The notes: generated from the letters alone by a model not told the origin. Shown: positions 8,176-15,748, counted from the stretch's first letter. The stretch: DNA of 64,000 nucleotides from JAQUPP01 sp041649955 (GCA_041649955.1 JBAZMD010000002.1:1-64000); one strand, 5' to 3'. Translations and numbers: made by a program.

Positions 8176-8227
8176 TTTTCCTCCTTTCTTTTATTAATTC
8201 CAAACCTAATTGCTTAGAATTATTAAT

Positions 8228-8256
8228 ATCATAACGCAAAAATCATTTTTTGTCAA
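8228..8256 (-). promoter_or_regulatory. Promoter of the 8175 small membrane gene
   Basis: TTGACA (8256-8251), 17-bp spacer, TATGAT (8233-8228). Confidence 0.75.
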
Positions 8257-8272
8257 TAAATAATTAAAATAC

Positions 8273-8299
8273 AAAAACCGAGCCTAATGCTCGATTTTT
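8273..8299 (-). terminator. Terminator of the toxin-antitoxin operon
   Basis: AAAAACCGAGC and GCTCGATTTTT pair around CTAAT, 24 bp past the antitoxin stop. Confidence 0.75.
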
Positions 8300-8322
8300 G
8301 TTGAATAGTTAGATTTTATTTT

Positions 8323-8628
8323 TTATTTTCTAATAAATTGAGTCTTGAAATCACAATTAAATACTCCGGCAATTTCTTGAAGCGTACTGATGGTTAAATT
8401 CTGTTGGCCTGTTTCCATTCTGGCGATATTACTCTGCTTTGTTCCTATTTTTTTTGCCAATTCTGCTTGGGACATTTTTCTTTGTTTGCGCAATTGCAAA
8501 ATTTGGTAAGCAATTTCCAATTGTTTACCATATTCATCATAATATTTTTTAAATTTAGGTTCTTTTAATTGTTCGGCGAGATATTCTCGAAAATCTACCG
8601 CCTTTTGTATTTTTTTAATTTTATTCAT
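8323..8628 (-). CDS. HigA-like antitoxin, XRE-family helix-turn-helix
   Basis: 101 residues. The HTH spans about residues 47-98: 'RKQRKMSQAELAKKIGTKQSNIARMETGQQNLTIS', a clear Cro/CI-type fold. The N-terminal half is helical. The start overlaps the end of the toxin gene by 8 bp (8621-8628), the toxin-first order typical of higBA. The antitoxin should bind the toxin and repress the operon; a 16-bp perfect palindrome covering the toxin start codon is a candidate operator. Confidence 0.9.
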   Translation of the reverse strand: MNKIKKIQKAVDFREYLAEQLKEPKFKKYYDEYGKQLEIAYQILQLRKQRKMSQAELAKKIGTKQSNIARMETGQQNLTISTLQEIAGVFNCDFKTQFIRK

Positions 8629-8998
8629 ATATTTCTTTATTACTTAAAACATCATTATAATTTTCTTCCGCTCTTACTATTTCGGATTGAGGAGTTTTGG
8701 CGGTTGTCTTTAAAAAAGCATGAAGTAAAATTATGGTCTTTTTTATAAAAGTAAAGTAAAAAATTCTGTGCCTTTGACGAGCGAAATCAACCCGCAATTC
8801 TCTAATTTTACCCTTAATATGTTTAGAATAAGGCTCATCTAAAACTCCTTGATGTTCTCGCAAAAATTCAATATATTTCAAAACTTTCGCTTTTTCTTTA
8901 TCCGATAATCTATCAATATATTCTTTAACTGAACTACATTCAGTTTGACTATCTTTATAAAATTTAACTTTATATTCATTATTATTAGTATATATCAT
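8621..8998 (-). CDS. HigB/RelE-superfamily toxin (phage Gp49-like)
   Basis: 125 residues. The core 'YKVKFYKD', 'KEYIDRLSDKEKAKVLKYI', 'IRELRVDFARQRHRIFYF' and 'ILLHAFLKTTAKTP' matches the Gp49/HigB branch of RelE-type mRNA interferases, with the conserved Arg-rich strand and the 'FxKKT'-like C-terminal signature. Ends in an acidic tail. The ATG at 8998 lies inside a perfect palindrome and has no ribosome site. A TATAAT at 9021-9016 would give an 11-nt leader, while a TTGACA-N16-TATACT would start transcription inside the ORF, so the true start deserves a check. Confidence 0.85.
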   Translation of the reverse strand: MIYTNNNEYKVKFYKDSQTECSSVKEYIDRLSDKEKAKVLKYIEFLREHQGVLDEPYSKHIKGKIRELRVDFARQRHRIFYFTFIKKTIILLHAFLKTTAKTPQSEIVRAEENYNDVLSNKEIYE

Positions 8999-9007
8999 AT
9001 ATGATAT
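8992..9007. promoter_or_regulatory. 16-bp perfect palindrome, candidate HigA operator
   Basis: ATATCATATATGATAT is its own reverse complement. It covers the toxin start codon (8996-8998) and overlaps promoter-like hexamers (TTGACA at 9014-9009, TATACT at 8992-8987). Position and symmetry fit autorepression by the XRE antitoxin dimer. Confidence 0.6.
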
Positions 9008-9046
9008 GTGTCAATATTATAATTGTGGATAACTTTTGCCATAAAT

Positions 9047-9775
9047 TTAGATTGAATCTTGATTCCCACATTTAGGACATGCAACAGTCTCATGATTAAT
9101 CACTGAAGCTGTCGCAATGAATGGATCTTTTTTAATCTTAAATCTATAGCCACAATAGGAACATTGATGCACTGTTTTTCCAAATAATGAAATGCCACTT
9201 GCCGGGAAATAATCTTCTATTTCTGGCGTTACGGTGATTGGTCCTATCTGGGACGACAGAGTAACTTTTTCTTTTTTTAATTCTTCAATTGTTTCTTTAA
9301 TTCTCTTTATTTCTTCCTTGTCTTGTGGATTTTTCTTTAGCTCTTCAAGTTTAAGATTATATTCTGTAATTAATTTCGTATATTTTTCTTCTTGTTCCAT
9401 CAGCCACTTTTGAGTAATTTTATTCTGCTCCCCAAAAAAATCATCTATTCTTGTCTTGAATTCTCTTTTATTCTTCTCTAATCTTATTTTAAATTCTCTA
9501 CCTTGCATCCATGTTATAACAGCAAAAATTATCGTAAAAATCATAACCAAGAAAGTGAGTATAGACAATATGATGTTATACGGATTCCACCTAAATGACA
9601 GTTGTTGATTAACTTTTTCCAAAATATTAATATATTTTGCATCTAAAGCGTTAGTGGCTTGAGATATTTCTGAATTTTTTGGCTGATTAATTTGAGCAAA
9701 AGAAAAATTATAAAAACCAAAAAACAACATACTAAACAAGATAAAACATAATATAATCCTAATTAATTTTCTCAT
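9047..9775 (-). CDS. Membrane protein with coiled coil and C-terminal zinc ribbon
   Basis: 242 residues: an N-terminal signal-like segment (1-27), a hydrophobic helix at about 66-90, a charged coiled coil from about 95 to 175 rich in Glu/Lys, and a CxxC...CxxC zinc ribbon ('CSYCGYRF', 'ACPKCGNQ') at the end. The arrangement suggests a membrane-anchored cytoplasmic rod ending in a metal-binding head. Function not recognised. It lies directly downstream of dnaK (20-bp gap) and may be read from the heat-shock operon. Confidence 0.65.
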   Translation of the reverse strand: MRKLIRIILCFILFSMLFFGFYNFSFAQINQPKNSEISQATNALDAKYINILEKVNQQLSFRWNPYNIILSILTFLVMIFTIIFAVITWMQGREFKIRLEKNKREFKTRIDDFFGEQNKITQKWLMEQEEKYTKLITEYNLKLEELKKNPQDKEEIKRIKETIEELKKEKVTLSSQIGPITVTPEIEDYFPASGISLFGKTVHQCSYCGYRFKIKKDPFIATASVINHETVACPKCGNQDSI

Positions 9776-9795
9776 AGTAAATATTTATAAATAAT

Positions 9796-11655
9796 TTATT
9801 TCTGTTCTGTATATTCTCCCTCTATTGGTCCTTCGTCTTTCTTTTTTTCTTCTGTTGGACCGGCCTCTGGCTGTGCGCCCGGAGCTTGCGGACCAGGTGC
9901 TTGCTGATACATTGCTGCGCCGATTTTTTGAACCGTGTCGCCTAAATCTTGAATCGCTTTTTTAATTACTTCAATATCATTCGCGTCTTTAACTTTTTTC
10001 AATTCGGCGACTTTATCTTCAACTTGCTTTTTGACATCAGCCGGAATTTTATCGCCGCCATCTTTCAAACTTTTTTCGCAAGTATAAATTAAAGTGTCGG
10101 ATTGATTGCGCAAATCAATTATTTCTTTTTTATTTCTGTCTTCAGCGGCAAATTGTTCGGCCGCTTTTTTCATTTTTTCAATTTCTTCTTTGGAAAGCGC
10201 GGAAGTATCTTTAATGGTAATATGCTGAGATTTTGAAGTGGCCTTGTCTTTGGCTGTGACGGTTAAAATACCGTTTGCGTCCAAATCAAAACCGACTTCA
10301 ACTTGAGGAATGCCTCTTGGAGACGGCGGAATGCCGTCTAAAATAAATCTGCCTAAAGTTCGGTTGTCGCCGGCCATCGGTCTTTCTCCTTGCAAAACAT
10401 GAATTTCCACTGAAGTTTGATTATCAGCCGCAGTAGAAAAAACTTGAGATTTTGTGGTGGGAATAGTCGCATTGCGGTCAATAATCGGCGTCATCACTCC
10501 GCCTAAAGTTTCAATTCCCAAAGTAAGCGGGGTGACGTCCAAAAGCAAAACATCTTTAACTTCTGTTTCGCCGGCTAAAATCGCGCCCTGAATTGCCGCG
10601 CCCATTGCCACGCATTCCATCGGGTCAACGCCTCGGGCGATTTTCGGGCCGAAAATATTTTCAATAAATTTCTGGACAATCGGCATTCTGGTCGGACCGC
10701 CGACTAAAATAACTTTTTCAATATTAGCCGGTGTAAGTTTGGCGTCTGAAATCGCCTGCTCAATTGAAACACGGCAGCGATCAACGATCGGTTTGACCAA
10801 TTCTTCCAATTTTGCCCGAGTAATTTTCATTAATAAATGTTTTGGACCTTCATTGGTGGCAGTGATAAACGGCAAATTAATTTCCGTTTCCAAAGCCGAA
10901 GACAATTCAATTTTCGCTTTTTCAGCCGCTTCCTTAACTCTCTGAGTTACCATTTTGTCGGCTTTCAAATCCACACCTTGCTCTTTTTTAAATTCATCAA
11001 TGATATAATTTATCAAAGCTTCGTCCATATCAGTGCCGCCGAGTTTGGTGTCGCCGGAAGTGGAACGAACTTCAAAAACGCCTTGTCCGAAATTCATAAT
11101 CGTCACATCCAATGTTCCGCCGCCGAGATCGAAAACCAAAACTTGCTGATCTTTTTCCTGAACTTTATCCAAACCGTAAGCCAAACTGGCCGCGGTCGGT
11201 TCATTAACCAAACGGACTATTTCAAGTCCGGCGATCGCTCCGGCATCTTTGGTTGCCTGTCTTTGCGCGTCATTAAAATAAGCCGGTACGGTAACTACCG
11301 CTTTTTCCACTTTGTCGCCTAAATACATTTCCGCGTCTTTTTTTATTTTTTGCAAAATAAAAGCGGAGATTTGCTGAGGCGTGTATTCTTTGCCGAAAAT
11401 ATTATATTTAAAGTCAGTGCCCATTTTTCTTTTTGCGGCCAAAATCGTGCCTTCCGGATTTGCCACTGCTTGGCGGCGAGCCGGTTCACCGACCAAAAGT
11501 TCGCCTTCTTTGGTAAAAGCAACATATGACGGGAAAGCTTTTCCGCCAACTAAAGTTGTCCCTTCGGCTGAGGGAATTATTTTTGATTTGCCCGCTTCCA
11601 TGTAAGAAGCAGCTGAGTTAGATGTTCCTAAGTCAATTCCTATAATTTTGCTCAT
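9796..11655 (-). CDS. dnaK: Chaperone DnaK (Hsp70)
   Basis: 619 residues with all Hsp70 signatures: 'GIDLGTSNS' at the N-terminus, 'VFDLGGGTLDV', 'VILVGGPTRMP' and the 'DVTPLTLGIETLGG' linker. The substrate-binding domain and helical lid follow, and the tail is Pro/Gln/Glu-rich ending in EYTEQK. It is the ATP-driven cytosolic foldase working with GrpE, encoded just upstream. dnaJ is not in the window. It belongs to the hrcA-grpE-dnaK operon under CIRCE, but is separated from grpE by a 195-bp structured spacer. Confidence 0.98.
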   Translation of the reverse strand: MSKIIGIDLGTSNSAASYMEAGKSKIIPSAEGTTLVGGKAFPSYVAFTKEGELLVGEPARRQAVANPEGTILAAKRKMGTDFKYNIFGKEYTPQQISAFILQKIKKDAEMYLGDKVEKAVVTVPAYFNDAQRQATKDAGAIAGLEIVRLVNEPTAASLAYGLDKVQEKDQQVLVFDLGGGTLDVTIMNFGQGVFEVRSTSGDTKLGGTDMDEALINYIIDEFKKEQGVDLKADKMVTQRVKEAAEKAKIELSSALETEINLPFITATNEGPKHLLMKITRAKLEELVKPIVDRCRVSIEQAISDAKLTPANIEKVILVGGPTRMPIVQKFIENIFGPKIARGVDPMECVAMGAAIQGAILAGETEVKDVLLLDVTPLTLGIETLGGVMTPIIDRNATIPTTKSQVFSTAADNQTSVEIHVLQGERPMAGDNRTLGRFILDGIPPSPRGIPQVEVGFDLDANGILTVTAKDKATSKSQHITIKDTSALSKEEIEKMKKAAEQFAAEDRNKKEIIDLRNQSDTLIYTCEKSLKDGGDKIPADVKKQVEDKVAELKKVKDANDIEVIKKAIQDLGDTVQKIGAAMYQQAPGPQAPGAQPEAGPTEEKKKDEGPIEGEYTEQK

Positions 11656-11706
11656 AAATTTTACCTCATTTTATATTTAATAATTAATTAATTGATTAAT
11701 CGGCGA

Positions 11707-11843
11707 GAAGTAATCGCCAAAAAAAGTGTCGCACAGTCCGAACGGGCATGGTCTCCGACGAATGTCGGAGGAGTGAGGACGAGCGCCAAACGGCAATTCG
11801 CACGCTGGGCGAATTGACCGTGTCTTTTTTTGGTGATTGCTTC
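11707..11843. other. Structured intergenic element between grpE and dnaK
   Basis: A 19-bp outer stem (11707-11725 with 11825-11843, two G-U pairs) encloses two internal hairpins: CTCCGAC/GTCGGAG with a GAAT loop (11753-11770), and CGG-CAATTCGC/GCGAATTG-CCG (11791-11820). Both arms contain seven-base A or T runs. It is more GC-rich than its surroundings. It could be a miniature palindromic element, an RNA-processing site or an mRNA structure that sets the dnaK/grpE ratio. Symmetry means either strand can fold. Confidence 0.7.
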
Positions 11844-11850
11844 GAGCCCT

Positions 11851-12333
11851 TTACTTGATAATAACTTTTGCCGGCCTAATAACCCGATCATGCATTGTAT
11901 ATCCGCTTTGAATTTCTTCAACAATTTCATTTTCTTCACCTTGTTTGTCAATTGCTTCATGAAACATGGGATCAAATTTTTCTCCCAAAGTTTTTATTTT
12001 TTCAATACCTTGCGCTTTTAAAAAACTTTCAAATTGGTCTTTAATTTTTAAAATACCGTTTGTCCACTCGCTTCGTGGTGAGCTTGTCGAACCATTGTCT
12101 TCTATTTCCGGCAGGTTTTTTACCGAATGATCAAAGCTGTCCATAATCGGCAAAAAATTCAAAATTAATTCCAAATTGGCGAATTTTATCCATTCAATTT
12201 TTTCTTTATCAATTTCTCTTTCGCGGTTAAGATAATCGGCTTTGGTTCTTTTCCAGCCGTTTAAATATTCTTCCGCTTGTTGTTTGGCTAATTCGAGCTC
12301 ATCTTGTAATTTTTTAATTTCTTCGTCAGACAT
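11851..12333 (-). CDS. grpE: Nucleotide exchange factor GrpE
   Basis: 160 residues: an N-terminal coiled coil ('LQDELELAKQQAEEYLNGWKRTKADY'), then 'FLPIMDSFDHSV' and the C-terminal beta domain 'EKFDPMFHEAID ... IVEEIQSGYTMHDRVIRPAKVIIK'. It releases ADP from DnaK. Starts 4 bp after the hrcA stop. Residues about 79-91 ('GSTSSPRSEWTNG') are encoded by a repeat-like insertion found in the variable loop between helix and beta domain. Confidence 0.97.
   Translation of the reverse strand: MSDEEIKKLQDELELAKQQAEEYLNGWKRTKADYLNREREIDKEKIEWIKFANLELILNFLPIMDSFDHSVKNLPEIEDNGSTSSPRSEWTNGILKIKDQFESFLKAQGIEKIKTLGEKFDPMFHEAIDKQGEENEIVEEIQSGYTMHDRVIRPAKVIIK
12062..12098. repeat. Repeat-like insertion in grpE coding sequence
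   Basis: The coding strand reads GGTTCGACAAGCTCACCACG followed by AAGCGAGTGGAC. This resembles a dispersed 'TTCGACAAGCTCACC' repeat I recall from many bacterial genomes. It contains a CCAC/GTGG arm pair and is in frame in a variable loop of GrpE. Confidence 0.55.
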
Positions 12334-12337
12334 AAAT

Positions 12338-13042
12338 TTAAACTTTGTCCAATATTTCTTTGGCGTATTCTATTAAAGCTATATTTCTGTTGTAGTCCAT
12401 TCTCATTGGCCCCAAAAGACCCAATACTACACCTCTTTTTTGATTTGGCGTATGATATTTGATTAAAATCGTTCCGCAAAAATCACCAAACGGATTGCTT
12501 TGCCCCAAAAAAACGCGGTGGTTGCTTTCTATCTCGTCAAAAATTTTGGCAACGGTTTGATCTAAATGATCTATAATTTGCGAAACATTATAAACCACGT
12601 CCATTTGATTAAATTCCGGCTGGCTGAATAAAGAAGAAAGTCCGGTGTAATAAAAATTATTTTTATCAAAAGCCAAAATAACCAGTCCGTTGGTCAACTC
12701 CGCTATTTTCTCGCCGATTTTCTTGGCTGAAATTTCCAATGACTGATTTTCTTTTTTAACGCTGTTTAATTTTCTTTTTTCAATTTGACTGACTTCTTCT
12801 TGCTGTAAAAAATTTTCAATATAATAATGATAAGCCTTTTCAGTGGGAATGCGGCCGGCCGAAGTATGCGGCTGGATTAAAAATTTTTTTTTGGTTAATT
12901 CCGTCATCTCATTGCGAATAGTAGCCGAGCTTATTTTTGATTCAAATTTTTCCGCCAAATATTCAGACCCGATCGGCTCTGCGGTTTTGATATATTGAGA
13001 GATAATGGTTTTAAGCAATTGATTTTGCCTTTGGGTTAACAT
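12338..13042 (-). CDS. hrcA: Heat-inducible transcription repressor HrcA, short form
   Basis: 234 residues, about 100 shorter than typical HrcA. The N-terminal winged helix is intact: 'LTQRQNQLLKTIISQYIKTAEPIGSEYLAEKF', 'SSATIRNEMTELTKKKFLIQPHTSAGRIPTEKAY'. The C-terminal part ends in the conserved 'GVVLGLLGPMRMDYNRNIALIEYAKEIL'. The middle dimerisation region is reduced. It represses its own operon through CIRCE. A TATAAT at 13056-13051 lies only 9 nt before the ATG. Confidence 0.95.
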   Translation of the reverse strand: MLTQRQNQLLKTIISQYIKTAEPIGSEYLAEKFESKISSATIRNEMTELTKKKFLIQPHTSAGRIPTEKAYHYYIENFLQQEEVSQIEKRKLNSVKKENQSLEISAKKIGEKIAELTNGLVILAFDKNNFYYTGLSSLFSQPEFNQMDVVYNVSQIIDHLDQTVAKIFDEIESNHRVFLGQSNPFGDFCGTILIKYHTPNQKRGVVLGLLGPMRMDYNRNIALIEYAKEILDKV

Positions 13043-13090
13043 ACAAAAATATTATAAAGAGTATTAAACCTTTTTTATCTGCGTTTGCTC

Positions 13091-13124
13091 GGAAAAGTAA
13101 TCTACATTAGTGGATTACTTTTCC
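13091..13124 (-). promoter_or_regulatory. Strong hairpin in the hrcA 5' leader
   Basis: GGAAAAGTAATC and GATTACTTTTCC pair perfectly, extended to 15 bp with an ATTA loop. It begins within about 10 nt of the predicted transcription start. It may stabilise the operon mRNA or respond to temperature; that role is inference. Confidence 0.65.
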
Positions 13125-13136
13125 CTCGCTCACTTG

Positions 13137-13165
13137 ATAATAAACTAAAAATTAGCACTCGTCAA
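13137..13165 (-). promoter_or_regulatory. Promoter of the hrcA-grpE-dnaK operon
   Basis: TTGACG (13165-13160), 17-bp spacer, TATTAT (13142-13137) on the minus strand. The -35 box lies inside CIRCE, so HrcA binding would block RNA polymerase. Confidence 0.75.
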
Positions 13166-13178
13166 GTCCGAGTGCTAA
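13152..13178. promoter_or_regulatory. CIRCE operator (HrcA binding site)
   Basis: TTAGCACTC-N9-GAGTGCTAA, a perfect match to the CIRCE consensus, overlapping the -35 box of the hrcA operon. Confidence 0.97.
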
Positions 13179-13208
13179 TAATCTGTGGAAAACTTTTTTA
13201 AATACCGA

Positions 13209-14717
13209 CTATTTATTCGCTAAATCATTGGCGATTTGATAAATATCCCCCGCTCCCATAATAAGAACTACGTCGTTCGGCTGAATATTTTCTAAAATTA
13301 GTTTTTTTGTTTCTTTTAAATCTCGTCCATATAAAACTTTTTGCCCATTTTTTTGAACCGCTTTGACCAAATCTTTTGAACTTACATCTTGGTCTTTTTC
13401 TTCTTCTCGACCCGCCACATCATAAATTTCCGAAATAATCGTCAAATCAGCGCCTTTAAAACATTTGACAAATTCCTTAAATAATTTTTTGGTCCGATTG
13501 TGATGATGAGGCTGAAATACGGCCACGATTCTTTTTCCGGGATAAAATTCTCTGGCCGCCTGAATAGTGCCGGAAACCGCAGTCGGGTGATGAGCGTAAT
13601 CACTGATAAATAACACAGACTGACACTGACTTAACACTGACTTACACTGACATTTTCTGTGTCCGTCTGTGTGCCGTCCGTGTAAGTCCGCGTTCATGAT
13701 TTCAAATCTTCGCCAAATTCCGGAGAATTTTTCTACGGATTTTTTAATTACTTCGGGTTTAACGCCCAAAGCCAAAGCGCCGGCAGTTGCGGCCAAGACA
13801 TTGTAAATATTAAAAATTCCCGGAACTTTTAACCGAAAATTGTAAATTTTGCCCTTAAAACATAAATCAAAAATTTGTTCGCCGTGTTTGGTAATAATAT
13901 TTTTTGCCATTACCTCTGCCTGACTTTTAATGCCAAAAGTTATTGTCTTGTTTTTGGATTTAATCTTTTTTAAATTAACATCATCGGCATTTGCAATCAG
14001 AATTCCATTTTTAGGCAATTTTTTAATATATGTTTTAAAAGTTCTGATTAAATGATTAATGTTTTTATAATAATCAGTGTGATCCAATTCCAAATTATTC
14101 AGAATAATCATTTTAGGCGACAAATTCAACATATGAGCTCGCCATTCGCAGGCTTCAACCACAAACACAGACTTACGCGGACAGGACACTGACCTACACT
14201 GACTGTCTGTCTTAGTCTGTGTTAAGTCCGTATTAGTCCGTGATATGCGTAGATTTCCATTCCATTGAGGCACCTTGCTTCCGACAATCACTAATGGGTC
14301 TATTTTGGCTTGTTCTAAAATTAAACCTAAAATCGCCGTGGTAGTGCTTTTGCCATGCGTGCCGCTGACAGCAATGGTAAATTTTTCTTTGCTTAATTCT
14401 CCCAAAAATTCCGGATAAGAAAGCTGAGGAATGGATAATTTTTTTGCTTTTATTCTTTCCGGATTATTTTTTTCCACTGCCGGCGAATAAATAACCAAAT
14501 CTGTATCGGCTGACAAATTTTCCGCTTCATGGCCTTGGTAAAATTTAACTCCCATTTTTTCCAGTTTCTTGATTATTTCGGAAGAATTCAAATCAGAGCC
14601 AAAAACTTTTTTGCCCTGTTGAACCATCATTTTTGCCAAAGCGCTGACCCCGATTCCGCCCAAGCCGATAAAATGTATTTTTTTGATTTTTCGCCCGCCT
14701 AAATTTTTTATTGACAT
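13209..14717 (-). CDS. murC: UDP-N-acetylmuramate--L-alanine ligase, with two inserted repeats
   Basis: 502 residues. Mur ligase domains are clear: N-terminal Rossmann 'HFIGLGGIGVSALAKMM', P-loop 'GTHGKSTTT' (119-127), 'VVEACEW', 'NNLELDHTDYY', 'DYAHHPTAV' and 'VFQPHHHNR'. It adds L-Ala to UDP-MurNAc, the first peptide step of peptidoglycan synthesis. Two segments, about residues 158-185 and 341-369, are low-complexity (TNTDLTQTKTD; HTDGHRKCQCKSV) and are encoded by palindromic repeats; both fall just before conserved strands. The start overlaps the GIY-YIG gene by 10 bp. Confidence 0.96.
   Translation of the reverse strand: MSIKNLGGRKIKKIHFIGLGGIGVSALAKMMVQQGKKVFGSDLNSSEIIKKLEKMGVKFYQGHEAENLSADTDLVIYSPAVEKNNPERIKAKKLSIPQLSYPEFLGELSKEKFTIAVSGTHGKSTTTAILGLILEQAKIDPLVIVGSKVPQWNGNLRISRTNTDLTQTKTDSQCRSVSCPRKSVFVVEACEWRAHMLNLSPKMIILNNLELDHTDYYKNINHLIRTFKTYIKKLPKNGILIANADDVNLKKIKSKNKTITFGIKSQAEVMAKNIITKHGEQIFDLCFKGKIYNFRLKVPGIFNIYNVLAATAGALALGVKPEVIKKSVEKFSGIWRRFEIMNADLHGRHTDGHRKCQCKSVLSQCQSVLFISDYAHHPTAVSGTIQAAREFYPGKRIVAVFQPHHHNRTKKLFKEFVKCFKGADLTIISEIYDVAGREEEKDQDVSSKDLVKAVQKNGQKVLYGRDLKETKKLILENIQPNDVVLIMGAGDIYQIANDLANK
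13613..13696. repeat. In-frame palindromic repeat, copy A in murC
   Basis: On the coding strand, units like ACACGGAC and ACACAGAC are followed after a short centre by inverted units GTCAGTGTAAGTCAGTGT, making a long imperfect hairpin. Encodes residues about 341-369 of MurC, just before 'DYAHHP'. Confidence 0.85.
14165..14244. repeat. In-frame palindromic repeat, copy B in murC
   Basis: Same family as copy A: forward units (ACTAATACGGAC, ACACAGACTAAG) then inverted units (GTCAGTGTAGGTCAGTGT). Encodes residues about 158-185, just before 'VVEACEW'. Same reading phase as the other copies. Confidence 0.85.
14693..14706. repeat. GCCCGCCTAAATTT motif at the murC 5' end
   Basis: Matches the arms of the palindrome at 26915 and the sequence just before parA (23763). 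Here it encodes residues 4-8 of MurC. Confidence 0.5.
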
Positions 14718-14977
14718 AAATAACGTTTAAGTGATTTTTTAATATAATTTCTCCCCCACCCGGATTTAAAAAATCTTTCTCGTTCTTTGGCATCCCCTGA
14801 ATGAAGATATGCTTCATAATAAACCAAAGTAAATGGCGCTCTTGATTTAGTAGACGTAGACATTTTATTATTGTGTTCTTCTAGTCTCTTTCTTAAATCT
14901 TTTGTAAAGCCAACATAAAATTTACCATCTTTCAAACTGCGCAAAATGTATACGTAATAAAAAATTTTGGCGGGCAT
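14708..14977 (-). CDS. GIY-YIG domain nuclease-like protein
   Basis: 89 residues, a minimal GIY-YIG domain: 'YYVYILRSLKDGKFYVGFTKDLRKRLEEHN' with Tyr and Arg at the usual places, then 'KSRAPFTLVYYEAY' and 'KERERFFKSGWGRNYI'. This is the UPF0213/YhbQ-like branch, whose in vivo role is uncertain. Such genes are frequent in CPR genomes. It overlaps the murC start by 10 bp and is probably translationally coupled to it. Confidence 0.88.
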   Translation of the reverse strand: MPAKIFYYVYILRSLKDGKFYVGFTKDLRKRLEEHNNKMSTSTKSRAPFTLVYYEAYLHSGDAKERERFFKSGWGRNYIKKSLKRYLCQ

Positions 14978-15007
14978 GGCTATTATCTTACACTTTTTTT
15001 ATAAAAA

Positions 15008-15037
15008 AAATAGCCCCCTTAATTCAGAGGGCTATTT
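15008..15037 (-). terminator. Terminator overlapping the stop codon of the HExxH gene
   Basis: AAATAGCCC and GGGCTATTT pair. The stem contains the last codons and stop of the gene ending at 15019; the minus strand continues into TTTTTTTTAT. Confidence 0.75.
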
Positions 15038-15705
15038 ATTTTATATTCTTCTTCTTTAGTTTCATTCTCTAAAAATTTTATAAATGTCGCTTGCGGACAT
15101 TTTTCCGGATATCGCAAACATTTATGCGTATAGATAGAATGAAGAGCATTTTCCCAATACCTTTTTTTATTTACCGGTATTTTTAATTTTCTAAGAATAA
15201 TTTCTCCGTCTATCCAAGCTATCCACTCTGACCAAGGACAACTCACATGATCATCCTTGTCTTTTAACTCCATAGCACAAGCCATAAACTTTTTACGGCG
15301 GTATTGCAAAACATGGCCTATTTCATGTGCTAAACTATTAACTCCTCTCCACCGCAGCCATGGAATATAAATTGCCCTGAGATCCCTAATTTCAACCACA
15401 TCATGTTCACAAACCTTATTGCTACGATTAAAATGAAGTGCCGTATTACTACAAAATGCGCAAGGCAAACCCTTTTCTATGGCTATTCCATTTGATTCAG
15501 CATAAGCCAAAAACTTGGAAAAAACCGGCGACTTTTTTAAGTCGTATAATAATCTCCTGTTCTGATAAGGATGAATCAATCGAAATAAAACCTTATGGCA
15601 GAATGGAATTAATACGCTAAAAGTCAAAAAATAGGCTAGCCCTACAAATGCTGCTCCAGCTCCGAATAAAATAATAAAAAATATTATTATATTTAAAAGA
15701 TCCAT
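15019..15705 (-). CDS. Membrane-anchored HExxH putative metallopeptidase
   Basis: 228 residues. One long hydrophobic segment at 5-34 anchors it. The soluble part carries 'AHEIGH' (H127, E128, H131), the zinc-peptidase core, after a Cys cluster ('PCAFC' at 81-85 and C99) that may bind a second metal. A Trp-rich 'CPWSEWIAWIDGE' follows and could provide the third ligand. No exact family recognised. AGGAGGAG precedes the ATG. Confidence 0.7.
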   Translation of the reverse strand: MDLLNIIIFFIILFGAGAAFVGLAYFLTFSVLIPFCHKVLFRLIHPYQNRRLLYDLKKSPVFSKFLAYAESNGIAIEKGLPCAFCSNTALHFNRSNKVCEHDVVEIRDLRAIYIPWLRWRGVNSLAHEIGHVLQYRRKKFMACAMELKDKDDHVSCPWSEWIAWIDGEIILRKLKIPVNKKRYWENALHSIYTHKCLRYPEKCPQATFIKFLENETKEEEYKINSPLN

Positions 15706-15748
15706 GATCTCCTCCTAGTTTCCAAACTTTATTGTCTGGATTACTATT

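Noticed and set aside
5020..9775. Prophage or genomic island in the small-gene region
   Set aside because: No integrase, capsid, terminase or transposase genes; composition is like the rest, and each gene has host-type promoters.
11688..11975. 95-residue minus-strand frame across the grpE-dnaK spacer
   Set aside because: It runs out of frame through grpE and the structured spacer; the grpE frame is well supported and the spacer folds as repeat DNA.
13613..14244. murC repeats as a small CRISPR or DNA-uptake signal cluster
   Set aside because: Units are contiguous and inverted, without spacers, and I found copies only inside genes and in one phase; uptake signals are not phase-restricted.
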